A stretch of 64,000 nucleotides of DNA from Massilia sp. Root351 (GCF_001425045.1 NZ_LMDJ01000035.1:124001-188000), one strand, 5' to 3'. Counted from the stretch's first letter, positions 50,493 to 62,967 are shown. Numbers and translations are program-made. Notes: generated from the sequence alone by a model not told the origin.

Positions 50493-51808
50493 GCTGGCGC
50501 CCCGGCGCCCGGCGGGTGCGCCAGCACCCATTCCTCCACCAGCCACGGCGCGGCCCAGCCCGCGCAAGCCAGCAACACTTGCGTGACATCGGCCGAACGG
50601 CCGGGCACGTACAGCTGCGCCCACTCCATGCCGAACATGGCTGCCGCCAGCGCCACGCCGCCGACGGCCGCGATCGCATGGTGGCGCGCGGGCGGCGCCA
50701 CCTGCCGCGCCAGCCAGGCCATGCCCATGAAGGGCCACAGGAATTCCAGGATGTTGGTAAAGCCCTGCAGGCTGCGCATGTGGCCGCGGAACGGCACCCA
50801 GTTGAAGCCGCCGCCGCGCCAGTTGCCGTGCGCCGGCGTCAGTTCGCTGGCCACCAGGGCCAGCGCCAGCAGCGCGATCGCGGCGCAGGCGGCGGCCATC
50901 GCCTGCGCGCCTTGTTCCGCATGCGTGGCCAGGTCCGGCCGCGCCGGGCGCGGCCAGCGCAGCCAGCGCAGGGAGCGCGACCATCGGGCCCACTGCGCCG
51001 CCTGCGCCGGTCCGCGCACCAGCGCCAGCACCAATGCCAGCAGCGGCAGCGACAGCAGCGCCGCGGCCACCTCCTCCAGCCGCAGCGCGTGCCCCTCGAT
51101 CAGGAACTGGCCCGCCAGCACCGCCAACAGCAAGGCGCCGTGCAGGCGCCACCAGGGCTTGCCCGGCTTGATCAGCGCCCGCAGCAGCAGGCCCAGCGCG
51201 GTGAAATTGCAGGCCAGCGAGAACAGCAGGGCGGCGCTGAGCGGCGCATACCCGCGCAGCTGGAAATACACGGGCAGCAGCGCCTGCTTCCAGCGCCCCA
51301 GGCCGAACACCGGCATCAGCGGACTGGTCTGCGAGAGCAGCCACAGCGCCACCACCACCAGGCCGGTATTGGCGATGGCGCCGCGCGCGAACCAGCAGTC
51401 GCGCCAGCCCTGCAGGCGCGCCCCGCTGTGGGTGTCGCGCCGCAGCAAGCCGGCCAGCAGCGCGCCGCACAGGGTGCCCAGCAGGTTCATGGCCACGTCG
51501 GCCGCCGACGACACCCGGGCGGGCAGCCACAGCTGCACGATCTCGGCGCCCACGCTGAACAAGGTGCCGGCCGCCACCGCCAGCGGCAGCGCGGTCCAGT
51601 AGCGGTGGCGGCGCGCCCACCACACCGCGAGCAGCAGGCCGAACGGCATGTAGACCAGCACGTTCTGCACTAGGTCGACCTTGCCCAGGTAGGCGTCGCC
51701 CGGGTGCAGCAGGAAAGCGAACAGCGGCTCGGTGCGGGCCGCCCACTGGAAGGGATACAGGCTGCCGTAGAACAGCAGGAAAGCGTAGACGACAACTGCC
51801 TGGCGCAT
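50489..51808 (-). CDS. VanZ-like membrane protein
   Basis: A 439-residue polytopic membrane protein, about ten helices. The N-terminal part (1-125) is a VanZ-like domain with DLVQNVLVYMPFGLLLAVWW and a repeat-like GAEIVQLWLPARVSSAADVAMNLLG segment; a second VanZ-like element (FTNILEFLWPF, GMEWAQLYVPGRSADVTQVL) is near the C-terminus, as if duplicated. VanZ proteins are linked to lipid or glycopeptide phenotypes but the reaction is unclear. It is last in the leftward unit with prsR, 8 bases downstream of it. Confidence 0.8.
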   Translation of the reverse strand: MRQAVVVYAFLLFYGSLYPFQWAARTEPLFAFLLHPGDAYLGKVDLVQNVLVYMPFGLLLAVWWARRHRYWTALPLAVAAGTLFSVGAEIVQLWLPARVSSAADVAMNLLGTLCGALLAGLLRRDTHSGARLQGWRDCWFARGAIANTGLVVVALWLLSQTSPLMPVFGLGRWKQALLPVYFQLRGYAPLSAALLFSLACNFTALGLLLRALIKPGKPWWRLHGALLLAVLAGQFLIEGHALRLEEVAAALLSLPLLALVLALVRGPAQAAQWARWSRSLRWLRWPRPARPDLATHAEQGAQAMAAACAAIALLALALVASELTPAHGNWRGGGFNWVPFRGHMRSLQGFTNILEFLWPFMGMAWLARQVAPPARHHAIAAVGGVALAAAMFGMEWAQLYVPGRSADVTQVLLACAGWAAPWLVEEWVLAHPPGAGAPA

Positions 51809-51816
51809 GGCGCCGG

Positions 51817-53172
<1,356 letters not shown>

Positions 53173-53212
53173 AATATTCCTTTTGCCATCCGTTTTGACG
53201 CGTCCGCCGCCA

Positions 53213-55300
53213 TCAGGCGGCGCGCTCTGCGGACATTGCATTGTACAGCGGCAGGGTGACCTGGAAGGTCGTGCCCTGCTGCGGGCGGCTGCTCACTTCC
53301 AGCGTGCCGCCCAGCTCATGGATGTACTCGCGGCTTTCAAACGCGCCTATGCCCATGCCGGCCGGCTTGGTCGACTCGAACGGCTTGTACAGCCGGTCGC
53401 GGATGAATTCCTCCGTCATGCCGGCGCCGCTGTCGCTGATTTCCACCAGCACGCTGTCGCCGCCGGCGCCGCTGCTGCTGCGCAGCGCGATGACGACCTG
53501 GCCGTCCAGCGGCGTGGCCTCGATCGCGTTCTGGATCAGGTGTCCCAGCACCCGTTCCAGGCGCTCCCAGTCGGCCAGCACGCGCAGTCCGGGGGTTTCC
53601 ACCTTCAATTGCGGACGCGGTTCGAACGCTGCCTTCAAGGATACGGCTTGTTGCAACAGTTGGTCAATAAACAATGGCGCCGGACGGGCCGGCGCGTCGT
53701 TGCGGCTCAGTTTTTGCAGCATCAGCTTCATCTTCTGCACCGAATGGGTGACCGTGTCGAGCATGTCCTGCTGGAATTCGGGGTTGTTGCGGTGCTTGTG
53801 CGCGTTCGGGATCAGCAGCGACAGCTGGGCCACCAGGTTTTTCAGGTCGTGCACCACGAAGGTCGACATGCGGTTGAACGATTCGAACTGGCGCGCCACC
53901 ATCAGCGCCATGGCCGCGTCCTGCTGGGCCAGGTAGCTGGCGGCCTGGCTGCAGGCGATCTTGAGCAAGTCGATCACTTCCCAGTTCAGCTGGATGGCGC
54001 TGCGCGGCAGCTGCAGCAGCATGAAGCCGGACAGGCGGCCCTGCATCACCAGCGGCAGCACCAGCCACACGCGCGGGAAGTTGCGCACCCAGTGCGGGAT
54101 CACGATGTCGTCATACAGGCTGGGGCTGCGCTCGTATTCCTGCATGTCGATCACCCACTGTTTGCTTTCCAGGAACTGGCACAGCGCCGACTCGGCCGGC
54201 TCGGTCTCGCTCACCAGCGGCATATGCCATTGCGCCACCGGCTCGAACTGGCCCGACTCGCGCCGCAGCCACAGCGCGCCGCCCGGGCTTTCCACCAGCC
54301 CGGCCACGGCCTGGATGGCGCGCTCGGCCAGGTTGGGGCCGTCCGCCGACAGCATGCGGGTAAAGCCCATCCACTCTTCGCGGTAGTCGTAGTTATAGCT
54401 GTAGAAATGCTTGCTGATGAACACCTTCAGCCAGGCGCGGAAAGAACCGGAAAACAACACCCCGGCCAGCAGCACCGTGGCGCCGAACAGGAAGGCCACC
54501 TGCATCACCGAGCCCCAGCTGCCGCCAAAGAAACGCAGGTAGTAGCCGGCCGAGCTCATCACCAGCAGGTAGGCGGCCGAACCGGCCAGCGCGGCCGAGT
54601 GGAACAGCACCCGGCGCGACACCGACAGCTCGCTCGACCAGGCCTTGCTGCGCGAGACGGCCAGCGCGATCAGCGGCATGGTCAGCGCGTGCACGAAGCC
54701 GCGCGCGGCCCAGATGTCCGGGTTGAGCTGGCGGAACAGCATGCTGTCGCTGTACAGGTAGAAATCGTAGGCGTACATGCCGCCTATGCCGAGGCAGGCG
54801 TATTTCAGCGCCCAGCGCTCCTGCAGCGGCTTGTTGCGGTACAGCTGTTCGACCAGGATCATGCCCAGCACGGCCGCGCCGGCGCGCAGCATCACCAGCG
54901 GCAGCATGCCGCCCACGCTGGCCAGCAGCGCCGGCGCCCAGTTGGCCACCGCCTCGGCCGCCAGCAGCAGCGCGTAAAAGCCGGCCACCAGGCGCAGCAG
55001 GCGGTTGTGGCGCAGCGCTTGCCAGCCGGCCCCGCGCTGGAAAAAGCCCAGCAGCGCCAGCAGGAATACCGACCAGGCCCCGTTGCGGCAGATGTCGAGC
55101 GCGTCGTTCCAGTCGGACAGGCCCGGCGCGTAGGCCGCCTCCCAGGCATTCAGGCCGGCCCACAGCGCGGTGGCCAGCGCCGCCACGGCCAGCGCGGGCG
55201 CGTGCGCGCGGCCGCGCCACACGCTCAGCTGCAGCACGAACAGCAGCGCGAAGGCCAGCGCCGCCGCGCCGTAGCTGAAGACGGCGACGCTGCTCAGCAT
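53213..55300 (-). CDS. prsK: PrsK, membrane sensor histidine kinase of the PEP-CTERM system
   Basis: A 695-residue histidine kinase (TIGR02916 type). About eight hydrophobic helices fill residues 5-285, a GAF-like domain lies at about 320-460, then the H-box STFVVHDLKN with His484. The catalytic domain has N-box HLIQNAIEAT, DSGAGM and GIGAFESREYIHELGG (G boxes). The unusual HDLKN H-box is the type seen in PrsK. It sits 40 bases upstream of prsR and 13 bases after the sugar transferase gene. The signal it senses is unknown. Confidence 0.95.
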   Translation of the reverse strand: MLSSVAVFSYGAAALAFALLFVLQLSVWRGRAHAPALAVAALATALWAGLNAWEAAYAPGLSDWNDALDICRNGAWSVFLLALLGFFQRGAGWQALRHNRLLRLVAGFYALLLAAEAVANWAPALLASVGGMLPLVMLRAGAAVLGMILVEQLYRNKPLQERWALKYACLGIGGMYAYDFYLYSDSMLFRQLNPDIWAARGFVHALTMPLIALAVSRSKAWSSELSVSRRVLFHSAALAGSAAYLLVMSSAGYYLRFFGGSWGSVMQVAFLFGATVLLAGVLFSGSFRAWLKVFISKHFYSYNYDYREEWMGFTRMLSADGPNLAERAIQAVAGLVESPGGALWLRRESGQFEPVAQWHMPLVSETEPAESALCQFLESKQWVIDMQEYERSPSLYDDIVIPHWVRNFPRVWLVLPLVMQGRLSGFMLLQLPRSAIQLNWEVIDLLKIACSQAASYLAQQDAAMALMVARQFESFNRMSTFVVHDLKNLVAQLSLLIPNAHKHRNNPEFQQDMLDTVTHSVQKMKLMLQKLSRNDAPARPAPLFIDQLLQQAVSLKAAFEPRPQLKVETPGLRVLADWERLERVLGHLIQNAIEATPLDGQVVIALRSSSGAGGDSVLVEISDSGAGMTEEFIRDRLYKPFESTKPAGMGIGAFESREYIHELGGTLEVSSRPQQGTTFQVTLPLYNAMSAERAA

Positions 55301-55313
55301 GCCGGCCCCGCCA

Positions 55314-56717
55314 TCAGCGGCCGCTGCCGAACAACACCACCTTGAGGGTATCGATCAGCACCAGCAGGTCCAGGAACAGGCTGTTGTTCTTCACGTAGTA
55401 CAGGTCGTACTGCAGCTTTTGCACCGCGTCCTCCACCGAGGCGCCGTAGCCGTAGCGCACCTGGGCCCAGCCGGTGATGCCCGGCTTGATGCTGTGGCGC
55501 ACGTTGTAGTACGGGATGTCGGCGCACAGCTGCTCGACGAAGTAGGGCCGCTCCGGGCGCGGGCCGACAAAGCTCATCTCGCCCTTGAACACGTTCCACA
55601 GCTGCGGCAGTTCGTCGACGCGCAGCTTGCGGATGATGCCGCCCACGCGCGTCACGCGCGGGTCGTTCTGCGCCGCCCACTGCGGCTTGCCGCCTTTTTC
55701 CGCGTCCGTGCCCATGCTGCGGAACTTGAGCACCTTGAAGGTGCGCCCGCCCTTGCCGACCCGCTCCTGGCTGTAGATCAGCGCGCCGCCGTCCTCCAGC
55801 TTGATGCAGATGGCGGTAAACAGCATGACCGGCAGCGCCAGCAGCAGGATGATGATGGACACGATGATGTCGAAAGTGCGCTTCATGAAGGTGCGCATGA
55901 AGCTCTGGTCGAAGCCGCCGCCGAAGACCAGCCAGCTCGGCTGCAGCGACTCGACCCGGATCTGGCAGGTCTCGCGCTCGAAGAAGGTGGCCGCGTCGGT
56001 CACCTTGACGCCGAACAGCTTACATTCCAGCAACTCACGGATGGGGAAGGTGCCGCCGCGCCGGTTCTGCACCGACACCACGATTTCGCGCACATTGTAT
56101 TTCTGCGCCAGCGCCACCAGCGACATGCCCGGCTCCATGGCCAGCACCGAATTGGCGGCCACCCGCGACTCCTCTTCCGGCATGGCCACGTAGCCGGCCA
56201 CGTCGTACTTGTGGTAGCTGTTCGAGTGCAGCGCCAGGTCGCCGCACTCCTTGGCCAGCGCGCCGTTGCCGAGGAAAATGATGCGCGACTCGAGGAAGCG
56301 GAACTTGGAGCTGGTGAAGAAGATGGCGCGCACCACCAGGATGCCGCCGGCCGAGATGGCGAACACCAGCAGCAGGATGCCGCGCCCGAAATACAGGTCC
56401 GGCGCCACGTAGAACACCAGCGTCAAAATGCCGAAACCCATGGCGAACGACGGCACCAGCTGCAGGAAGAAGGGATTGCGCAAGCCTTCGCTGAAATTGA
56501 GCTGGTACATGCCCAGCGCGCTCATGGAGAACACGATGGCGGCGGTAAACACGCAGGCCGACAGCAGGAAATGGTCGAGCCGCGGCAGCAGGAAGTCGTC
56601 GCCGTCGAAGAAACGGATGGCGGAGCCGGCGTAGAAGGCGCCGATCAAAATCAGGATCTCCACGAACAGCAGGCTGAACGCGACCTTGGACACGTAGTGA
56701 TTGGCAATTTTTAACAT
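55314..56717 (-). CDS. Polyprenyl-phosphate hexose-1-phosphate transferase (priming sugar transferase), XrtA-associated
   Basis: A 467-residue PHPT-type initiating enzyme (TIGR03013/TIGR03025 type). Four to five N-terminal helices (about 10-145) precede a Rossmann-like segment (145-260: IIFLGNGALAKECGDLA). The C-terminal catalytic domain has a re-entrant helix (about 275-300) and the motifs KFRSM, KLRVDELPQLWNVFKGEMSF(VGPRPE) and PGITGWAQV, all typical of WcaJ/WbaP. It loads the first sugar-1-phosphate on undecaprenyl phosphate at the inner face of the membrane and so starts the repeat unit. Confidence 0.95.
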   Translation of the reverse strand: MLKIANHYVSKVAFSLLFVEILILIGAFYAGSAIRFFDGDDFLLPRLDHFLLSACVFTAAIVFSMSALGMYQLNFSEGLRNPFFLQLVPSFAMGFGILTLVFYVAPDLYFGRGILLLVFAISAGGILVVRAIFFTSSKFRFLESRIIFLGNGALAKECGDLALHSNSYHKYDVAGYVAMPEEESRVAANSVLAMEPGMSLVALAQKYNVREIVVSVQNRRGGTFPIRELLECKLFGVKVTDAATFFERETCQIRVESLQPSWLVFGGGFDQSFMRTFMKRTFDIIVSIIILLLALPVMLFTAICIKLEDGGALIYSQERVGKGGRTFKVLKFRSMGTDAEKGGKPQWAAQNDPRVTRVGGIIRKLRVDELPQLWNVFKGEMSFVGPRPERPYFVEQLCADIPYYNVRHSIKPGITGWAQVRYGYGASVEDAVQKLQYDLYYVKNNSLFLDLLVLIDTLKVVLFGSGR

Positions 56718-56800
56718 ATTGTTTTCCTTCCCCAGTGCGTACTACTCGCGGCGACGGATGACGGGGCGGGCCGTACGCAGGCCTTACCGTTCTATAGTGT

Positions 56801-57846
56801 TTACCTGGCTGTCAGGCTGCCGACATACCAATCCATCGCCACGGCCAAGCCGTCCTCTATGCGGTGCGTGGGCGCAAACCCCAGCAGTTGCACCGCCTTG
56901 CCGATGTCCGCCTGCGAGTGGCGCACATCGCCGGCCCGGAAGCCGGCATACTGCGGCCGGTGCTGGTCAAGATGCGGGCAGCGTTCCCGCAGCAGGGCCA
57001 CCATCATGCCGTACAGCTGATTCAAACTGGTGCGCTGGTTCAGCGCCACGTTGTAGACCTGGTTGGCCGCGCCCGGCGCGGTGGCGGTGGCGGCCAGCAC
57101 ATTGGCCTGCACCACATTGTCGATAAAGCAGAAATCGCGGCTGGTTTCGCCGTCGCCGTTGATGAACAGCGGCTCGTTGCGGATCAGCGCCGCCACCCAT
57201 TGCGGGATCACCGCGGCATAGGCGCCGTGCGGGTCCTGGCGCGGGCCGAACACGTTGAAATAGCGCAGGCCCACCGTCTCGGTGCCGTAACAGCGCGCGA
57301 ACACGCCGGCGTACAGCTCGTTGACATACTTGGTGACCGCGTAAGGCGACAGCGGATTGCCGATGCGCTCTTCGATCTTGGGCAGGTCCGGATGGTCGCC
57401 GTAGGTGGAGCTGGAGGCGGCGTACACGAAGCGCCGCACCCCGGCGTCGCGCGCGGCGGCGATCATGTTGAGGAAACCGGTGATGTTGACGTCGTTGGTG
57501 GTCTGCGGATCGGCGATCGAGCGCGACACCGAACCGAGCGCGGCCTGGTGCAGCACGTAGTCGGCGCCCTCGCAGCCCTGCGCGCAGTCGGCCGGCACGC
57601 GGATGTCGCCGCGCAGGAAGCGGAACTGCCGCCAGGCCGCTTCGCCGACGGCGGCGCGCACCTGGTCCAGGTTGTGCTGGTGGCCGGTGGCAAAATTGTC
57701 CAGCCCGGTAACCCGCTGGCCCAGCTTGAGCAGCGCCTCGACCAGGTTGGAGCCGATGAAGCCGGCCGCGCCCGTCACCAGCCAGTGGCGCGGCTGCTCG
57801 CGCAGCTGCTGCTGCCGCTCCAGGTAGGCCGCCGGCGCCACGCTCA

Positions 57847-57850
<4 letters not shown>
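56801..57850 (-). CDS. UDP-N-acetylhexosamine 4-epimerase-like (WbpP/TviC-type)
   Basis: An extended SDR of 349 residues. TGAAGFIG (26-33) binds NAD, AASSSTYGDH and SPYAVTKYVNELYA hold Ser, Tyr and Lys, and RYFNVFGPRQDP is the branch-typical segment. The N-terminal extension before the Rossmann fold (about 25 residues) is a feature of WbpP/TviC. WbpP converts UDP-GlcNAc(A) to UDP-GalNAc(A); the WbpO-like dehydrogenase gene just upstream makes the pair complete. ATG 57850 overlaps the dehydrogenase stop (ATGA). The 83 bases to the sugar transferase contain no named element. Confidence 0.9.
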
Positions 57851-59136
<1,286 letters not shown>

Positions 59137-59429
59137 TTCAAACCCATACAGAAATAAAATATCTTGCTAGAGAATAACAAGTTCGTGTTGCGGCGCGCGG
59201 GTCAGCCGGGGCGGGCATTCATTTTAGCGCTACTGCGCAGTCATGGATCATGCCGCCGCTGACGCCAGGCTGAACTGTTGGGCCAGCGCCACACAGTTCC
59301 AATGCAGAATTAACAATTGAAAACTCTACACGAACCATGTACTAGAATACAATACTTGTTGCAATTTTCATAGCGGTATTTCAATCCCGCCGCTGGCGTC
59401 AGGCTATTCCGGCAGGAAATAATTCGCAT
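59137..59429. promoter_or_regulatory. Non-coding gap upstream of the WbpO-like gene, with a direct repeat
   Basis: A 293-base AT-richer gap between the WbpO-like start and the end of the HAD-UbiA gene, both leftward. It should contain the promoter of the dehydrogenase-PrsK/R-VanZ unit; I could not assign one. Two imperfect direct repeats (59253-59272 and 59387-59406) share CCGCCGCTG, CG and CAGGCT in the same spacing, 17 of 20 bases equal. Their role is unknown. Confidence 0.45.
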
Positions 59430-60866
59430 TCACAGTTGCAGGAAGCGCGCCGCCAGCGCCAGCGCCACGATGGCCAGGATGGCGGCGCGGCTGCCGCCGT
59501 CACGCACCGCGTACACCACCGGGTCGTCGTGCATCTCGCCGCGCGAGGTCTTGATCCAGAGCCGGCCCAGCCAGTAGATCATGCCGAACGCGGCCAGCCA
59601 CAGCAGGTCCGGCGTGTGGTAGCGCGCCTGCGTTTCCGGCGCGCTGATGAACAGGCCCAGCACCACCACCGCGCTCAGCGCCGCGCCCACGCCCAGCGGC
59701 CACAGCACCACCAGGTCGTCGACCCGGTAGTCGCGCCCGCGCGTGACGGTGCGGCCTTCCTGCTGCAGCAGCACCAGTTCGGAGCAGCGCTTGATCAGCG
59801 CCAGGCTGAGGAAGACGAACACGGAGAAGGCCAGCAGCCAGGAGCTGTTGGTGATGCCGGTGGCCACCGCGCCGGCGTGGATGCGCAAGGTATACAGCAG
59901 CGACAGCATCAGCACGTCGACCAGCATGTATTCCTTCAGTACCCAGCTGTAGGCGCTGGTGAGCAGCAGGTACAGCAGCAGCACCAGCAGGAAGCCCTTC
60001 GACACCAGCGCCGCCAGCCCCAGCGCCACGGCCAGCGCCGCCCCGGCCACCACCAGCCCCTGCAGGATGGGCAGCTGGGCGCTGGCAAAGGGCCGCAGCT
60101 TCTTGCGCGGGTGGGCGCGGTCCGACTCCAGGTCCCACAGGTCGTTGACCACGTAGGTGGCCGAGGCTGCCAGCGAGAAGGCCACGAAGGCCAGCGCCAG
60201 GTGGCCCAGCTTGGCCAGGTCGAGGAAGGAGAAGGCGGCGAACAGCGGCACGAACAGCAGCAGGTTCTTCAGCCACTGGTGGGCCCGCAGCGCGCGCAGC
60301 CACACTTTCAGCGAGCGGCTGTGGCCGTTGAATTCGCGCTCCACCGGCACCGTGCCGCCGCGCACGATGCCGCTGGTGCGGGCGCTGGCGCCCACCAGGA
60401 TGGCGCCGCGCGCGCCCTGCCACACCGGCAGGTCGGCCCGGCTGTCGCCGGCATAGACGAAGTCGGCGCCCACTTCGCGCTGGATCATGCTGAGCTTGGT
60501 GGAACCCTTCAGGTTGTCGCCGGCGCCGGTGGCCAGCACCTGGTCGAACAGGCCCAGGTGGCCGGCGACCTGGTCGGCGATGCTGCTGTGGGCGGCGGTG
60601 GCCAGCACGATGCGGCGCCCGCGCGCCTTTTCGGCACGCAGGTACTCGAGCAGCGGCTGGTGATAGGGCAGGCTGTGGGCCGTGATGCCGCAGCGCTCGG
60701 CGACGGCGCGCTTGAAGCCGGCGCGCCCGGACAGCAGCCAGAACGGCATGCGCAGCAGCGCCCCGGGCGAACTCCGGATCAGCTTGATACCGGATTCGAC
60801 CAGCGTGTCGGTCGGCGTCAGCGTGCCGTCCAGATCGACGACCAGCGGGTGGTTTGCTTGTTCCAT
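59430..60866 (-). CDS. HAD phosphatase-UbiA prenyltransferase fusion
   Basis: A 478-residue fusion. The N-terminal half is a HAD hydrolase: DLDGTLTPTD (11-20) with the two catalytic Asp residues, LATAAHS as motif II and YAGDSRADLPVW as the acidic motif IV. From about residue 190 it becomes a UbiA membrane enzyme with about eight helices, the NDLWDLESDRAHP metal motif and a second acidic region YRVDDLVVLWP. This layout matches decaprenyl-phosphate phosphoribosyltransferase-like proteins in which the HAD domain could remove the 5-phosphate. It may make polyprenyl-phosphoryl pentose. The start at 60866 has AGGG eight bases upstream. Confidence 0.88.
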   Translation of the reverse strand: MEQANHPLVVDLDGTLTPTDTLVESGIKLIRSSPGALLRMPFWLLSGRAGFKRAVAERCGITAHSLPYHQPLLEYLRAEKARGRRIVLATAAHSSIADQVAGHLGLFDQVLATGAGDNLKGSTKLSMIQREVGADFVYAGDSRADLPVWQGARGAILVGASARTSGIVRGGTVPVEREFNGHSRSLKVWLRALRAHQWLKNLLLFVPLFAAFSFLDLAKLGHLALAFVAFSLAASATYVVNDLWDLESDRAHPRKKLRPFASAQLPILQGLVVAGAALAVALGLAALVSKGFLLVLLLYLLLTSAYSWVLKEYMLVDVLMLSLLYTLRIHAGAVATGITNSSWLLAFSVFVFLSLALIKRCSELVLLQQEGRTVTRGRDYRVDDLVVLWPLGVGAALSAVVVLGLFISAPETQARYHTPDLLWLAAFGMIYWLGRLWIKTSRGEMHDDPVVYAVRDGGSRAAILAIVALALAARFLQL

Positions 60867-61018
60867 GGGAATTCCCTGCGTGTATCGCAATTTGTCATTA
60901 TATTAAAGTTTCCGGGCCCGGCGGCAAGCGTCAAATAATAATAAAAAGTAATTGAAAAGTTGAGCCCGCCGCGTTTTATAATGGCCCGGGTTCTGGACGC
61001 GAAACCAGTGAGGCCGCC

Positions 61019-61678
61019 ATGGAAACGGAAAGCTCGTCGACGCCGTATCAAGACTTTGCCCGGGTACAAATGCTGCCCTTCGTGCCGCAGCAGGCGCGCC
61101 GCGTGCTCGACGTCGGCTGCCATATGGGCGGCTTCGGCCGGGCCCTGAAGGCGCGCGGCCAGACCGAGGTGTGGGGCGTGGAGCCCAATCCGGACACGGC
61201 CAGCGTGGCGGCGCGCTCGCTGGACCGGGTGCTGACCGGCTTGTTCAGCGCCGAGCTGGCGCTGCCGGATCATTACTTCGATGCGGTGGTGTTCAACGAT
61301 GTGCTGGAGCACATGCCGGACCCGTGGGCCGCGCTGAAACTGGCGGCCGGCAAGCTGGCGCCGCAGGGCAGCATCGTGGCGTCGATCCCGAACCTGCGCC
61401 ACATCGACAATTTGCTGCACATCGTGCGGGACCGGGACTTCAACTACGAAGCCACCGGCATCCGCGACCGGACCCATCTGCGCTTCTACACCAGGAAGAG
61501 CTTGCCCCGCCTGTTTGAGGAAAGCGGCCTGGAGATCCTGGCGCTGGAGGGCATCAACGAGGACTGGTGGACGCCGTCGCTGCCGCGCCGGCTGGCGTTC
61601 CGGGTATTTAAGAGTTTTCTGGCGGACACCCGGCACATCCAGTATGCCGTGGTCGCCAGGCCGATTAGCGGCGCCTGA
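61019..61678 (+). CDS. Class I SAM-dependent methyltransferase
   Basis: A 219-residue cytoplasmic methyltransferase. VLDVGCHMGGFGRALKARG (about 29-47) is SAM motif I, WGVEPNPDTASVA motif II, and DAVVFNDVLEHMPDP motif III/IV. RDFNYEATGIRDRTHLRFYT is a segment shared with sugar and lipid-linked methyltransferases of O-antigen and capsule clusters. TTTTATAATGG just upstream (about 60973) is a good -10. It probably O-methylates a sugar in the repeat unit or caps the chain. Confidence 0.86.
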   Translation: METESSSTPYQDFARVQMLPFVPQQARRVLDVGCHMGGFGRALKARGQTEVWGVEPNPDTASVAARSLDRVLTGLFSAELALPDHYFDAVVFNDVLEHMPDPWAALKLAAGKLAPQGSIVASIPNLRHIDNLLHIVRDRDFNYEATGIRDRTHLRFYTRKSLPRLFEESGLEILALEGINEDWWTPSLPRRLAFRVFKSFLADTRHIQYAVVARPISGA

Positions 61679-61704
61679 GGGCGCCCCGTTTTAAGAGGAA
61701 TGGT

Positions 61705-62928
61705 TTGCTTAACCCACCCGAGTCACTCGAGCGCTTCGCCGAGCGCGGCGCCGCCCCGGTCTATCTGTTTGTTTTGCCCTGGTCGCTGACCGGCGTGGGC
61801 GGCGTCAACCAGGTTGTCATCAACCTGGCGCGCGAGATGCAAAAAGCGGGCCATTTCGAGCCGCTGATCCTGATCACCGACTGGGACGCGCAGTCGCCGC
61901 AAGCCGGCACCGAGTGCGGCCTGCCCACGCTGCGCTGGCGCGTGCGCGCCTACCACAGCGGCATGGGCCTGAAGGAAACGCTGGCTTACCGGCTGTGGGA
62001 GCGCGGCTTCGGGCGCGCGCTGGAACAGCTGTGCCGCACGCGCCGCGTGGCCGCCATCAATGTGCACTATCCCGGCGCCAGCGCGCTGGCCCTGCAGCGC
62101 TGCGTGGCGGCCATGGCGCGGCCGGTGCCGCTGATCCTGTCCTTCCACGGCGCCGACCTGGGTGCGCTGCGGCGCGCGCCGGCCGCCGAGCGGGCACTGT
62201 GGGCGGCCGCGCTGCCGCGCGCCAACGCGCTGGTGACCTGCTCGCGCGACCTGCGGCGCGAACTGCTGGACACCTGCGGCGCGCAGCTGAACGTGTCGGT
62301 CATCCACAACGGCCTGGACGCGGCCGGCTTTGCCGCCATGGCCGCGCCGGCCGGCGCCGCGCCGGGCGCCGGGCGCACCATCCTGAACGTGGCCAAGTTC
62401 GAGCACAAGAAGGGCCAGGACGTGCTGCTGGACGCCTTTGCCAGCCTGGCCGCCGATTTTCCCGACCTGACGCTGACCCTGGCCGGCGCCAGCGACCAGG
62501 CGCTGCCCGGCCTGGAACAGCAGGCCGCGCGGCTGGGCCTGGCAAGCCGCGTGCGCCTGCTGCGCGACGTGCCGCACGCGGCGGTCGCGCAGCTGTTCGC
62601 CAGCGCCACCGTATTCGCGCTGCCCAGCCGCCAGGAACCGTTCGGCATCGTGCTGCTGGAAGCCGGCGCATTCGGCTTGCCGGTGGTGGCCTCGGCGGTG
62701 GGCGGCGTGCCGGAAATCCTCGACGACGGCGTGACGGCCCGGCTGGTGCCGCCGGACGACGCGGCCGGCCTGGCCGAGGCGCTGCGCGCCGTGCTGCGCA
62801 ACCCGGACGCCGCGCAAGCGATGGGGGCGCGCCTGCGCCAGCACGTCCAGAACCGTTTTTCCTGGCACGCCAGCAGCGCCGGCTACGCCGCGCTGCTGCC
62901 GGCGTCCTCCCTTCCTTCCCTTTCCTGA
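61705..62928 (+). CDS. GT4 family glycosyltransferase
   Basis: A 407-residue glycosyltransferase. VLPWSLTGVGGVNQVVINLA marks the acceptor half; VHYPGASALAL and SFHGADLG lie in the middle; LNVAKFEHKKGQDVLLDAF and LPSRQEPFGIVLLEAGAFG make the donor half with the GT4 Glu pair. The start is TTG at 61705 after AGAGGA; an ATG at 61700 is out of frame. It follows the methyltransferase gene after 26 bases. Confidence 0.86.
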   Translation: MLNPPESLERFAERGAAPVYLFVLPWSLTGVGGVNQVVINLAREMQKAGHFEPLILITDWDAQSPQAGTECGLPTLRWRVRAYHSGMGLKETLAYRLWERGFGRALEQLCRTRRVAAINVHYPGASALALQRCVAAMARPVPLILSFHGADLGALRRAPAAERALWAAALPRANALVTCSRDLRRELLDTCGAQLNVSVIHNGLDAAGFAAMAAPAGAAPGAGRTILNVAKFEHKKGQDVLLDAFASLAADFPDLTLTLAGASDQALPGLEQQAARLGLASRVRLLRDVPHAAVAQLFASATVFALPSRQEPFGIVLLEAGAFGLPVVASAVGGVPEILDDGVTARLVPPDDAAGLAEALRAVLRNPDAAQAMGARLRQHVQNRFSWHASSAGYAALLPASSLPSLS

Positions 62929-62967
62929 CAGGCTAATCTTGTATTGCAAATTGAACTTGGGCTGCGC

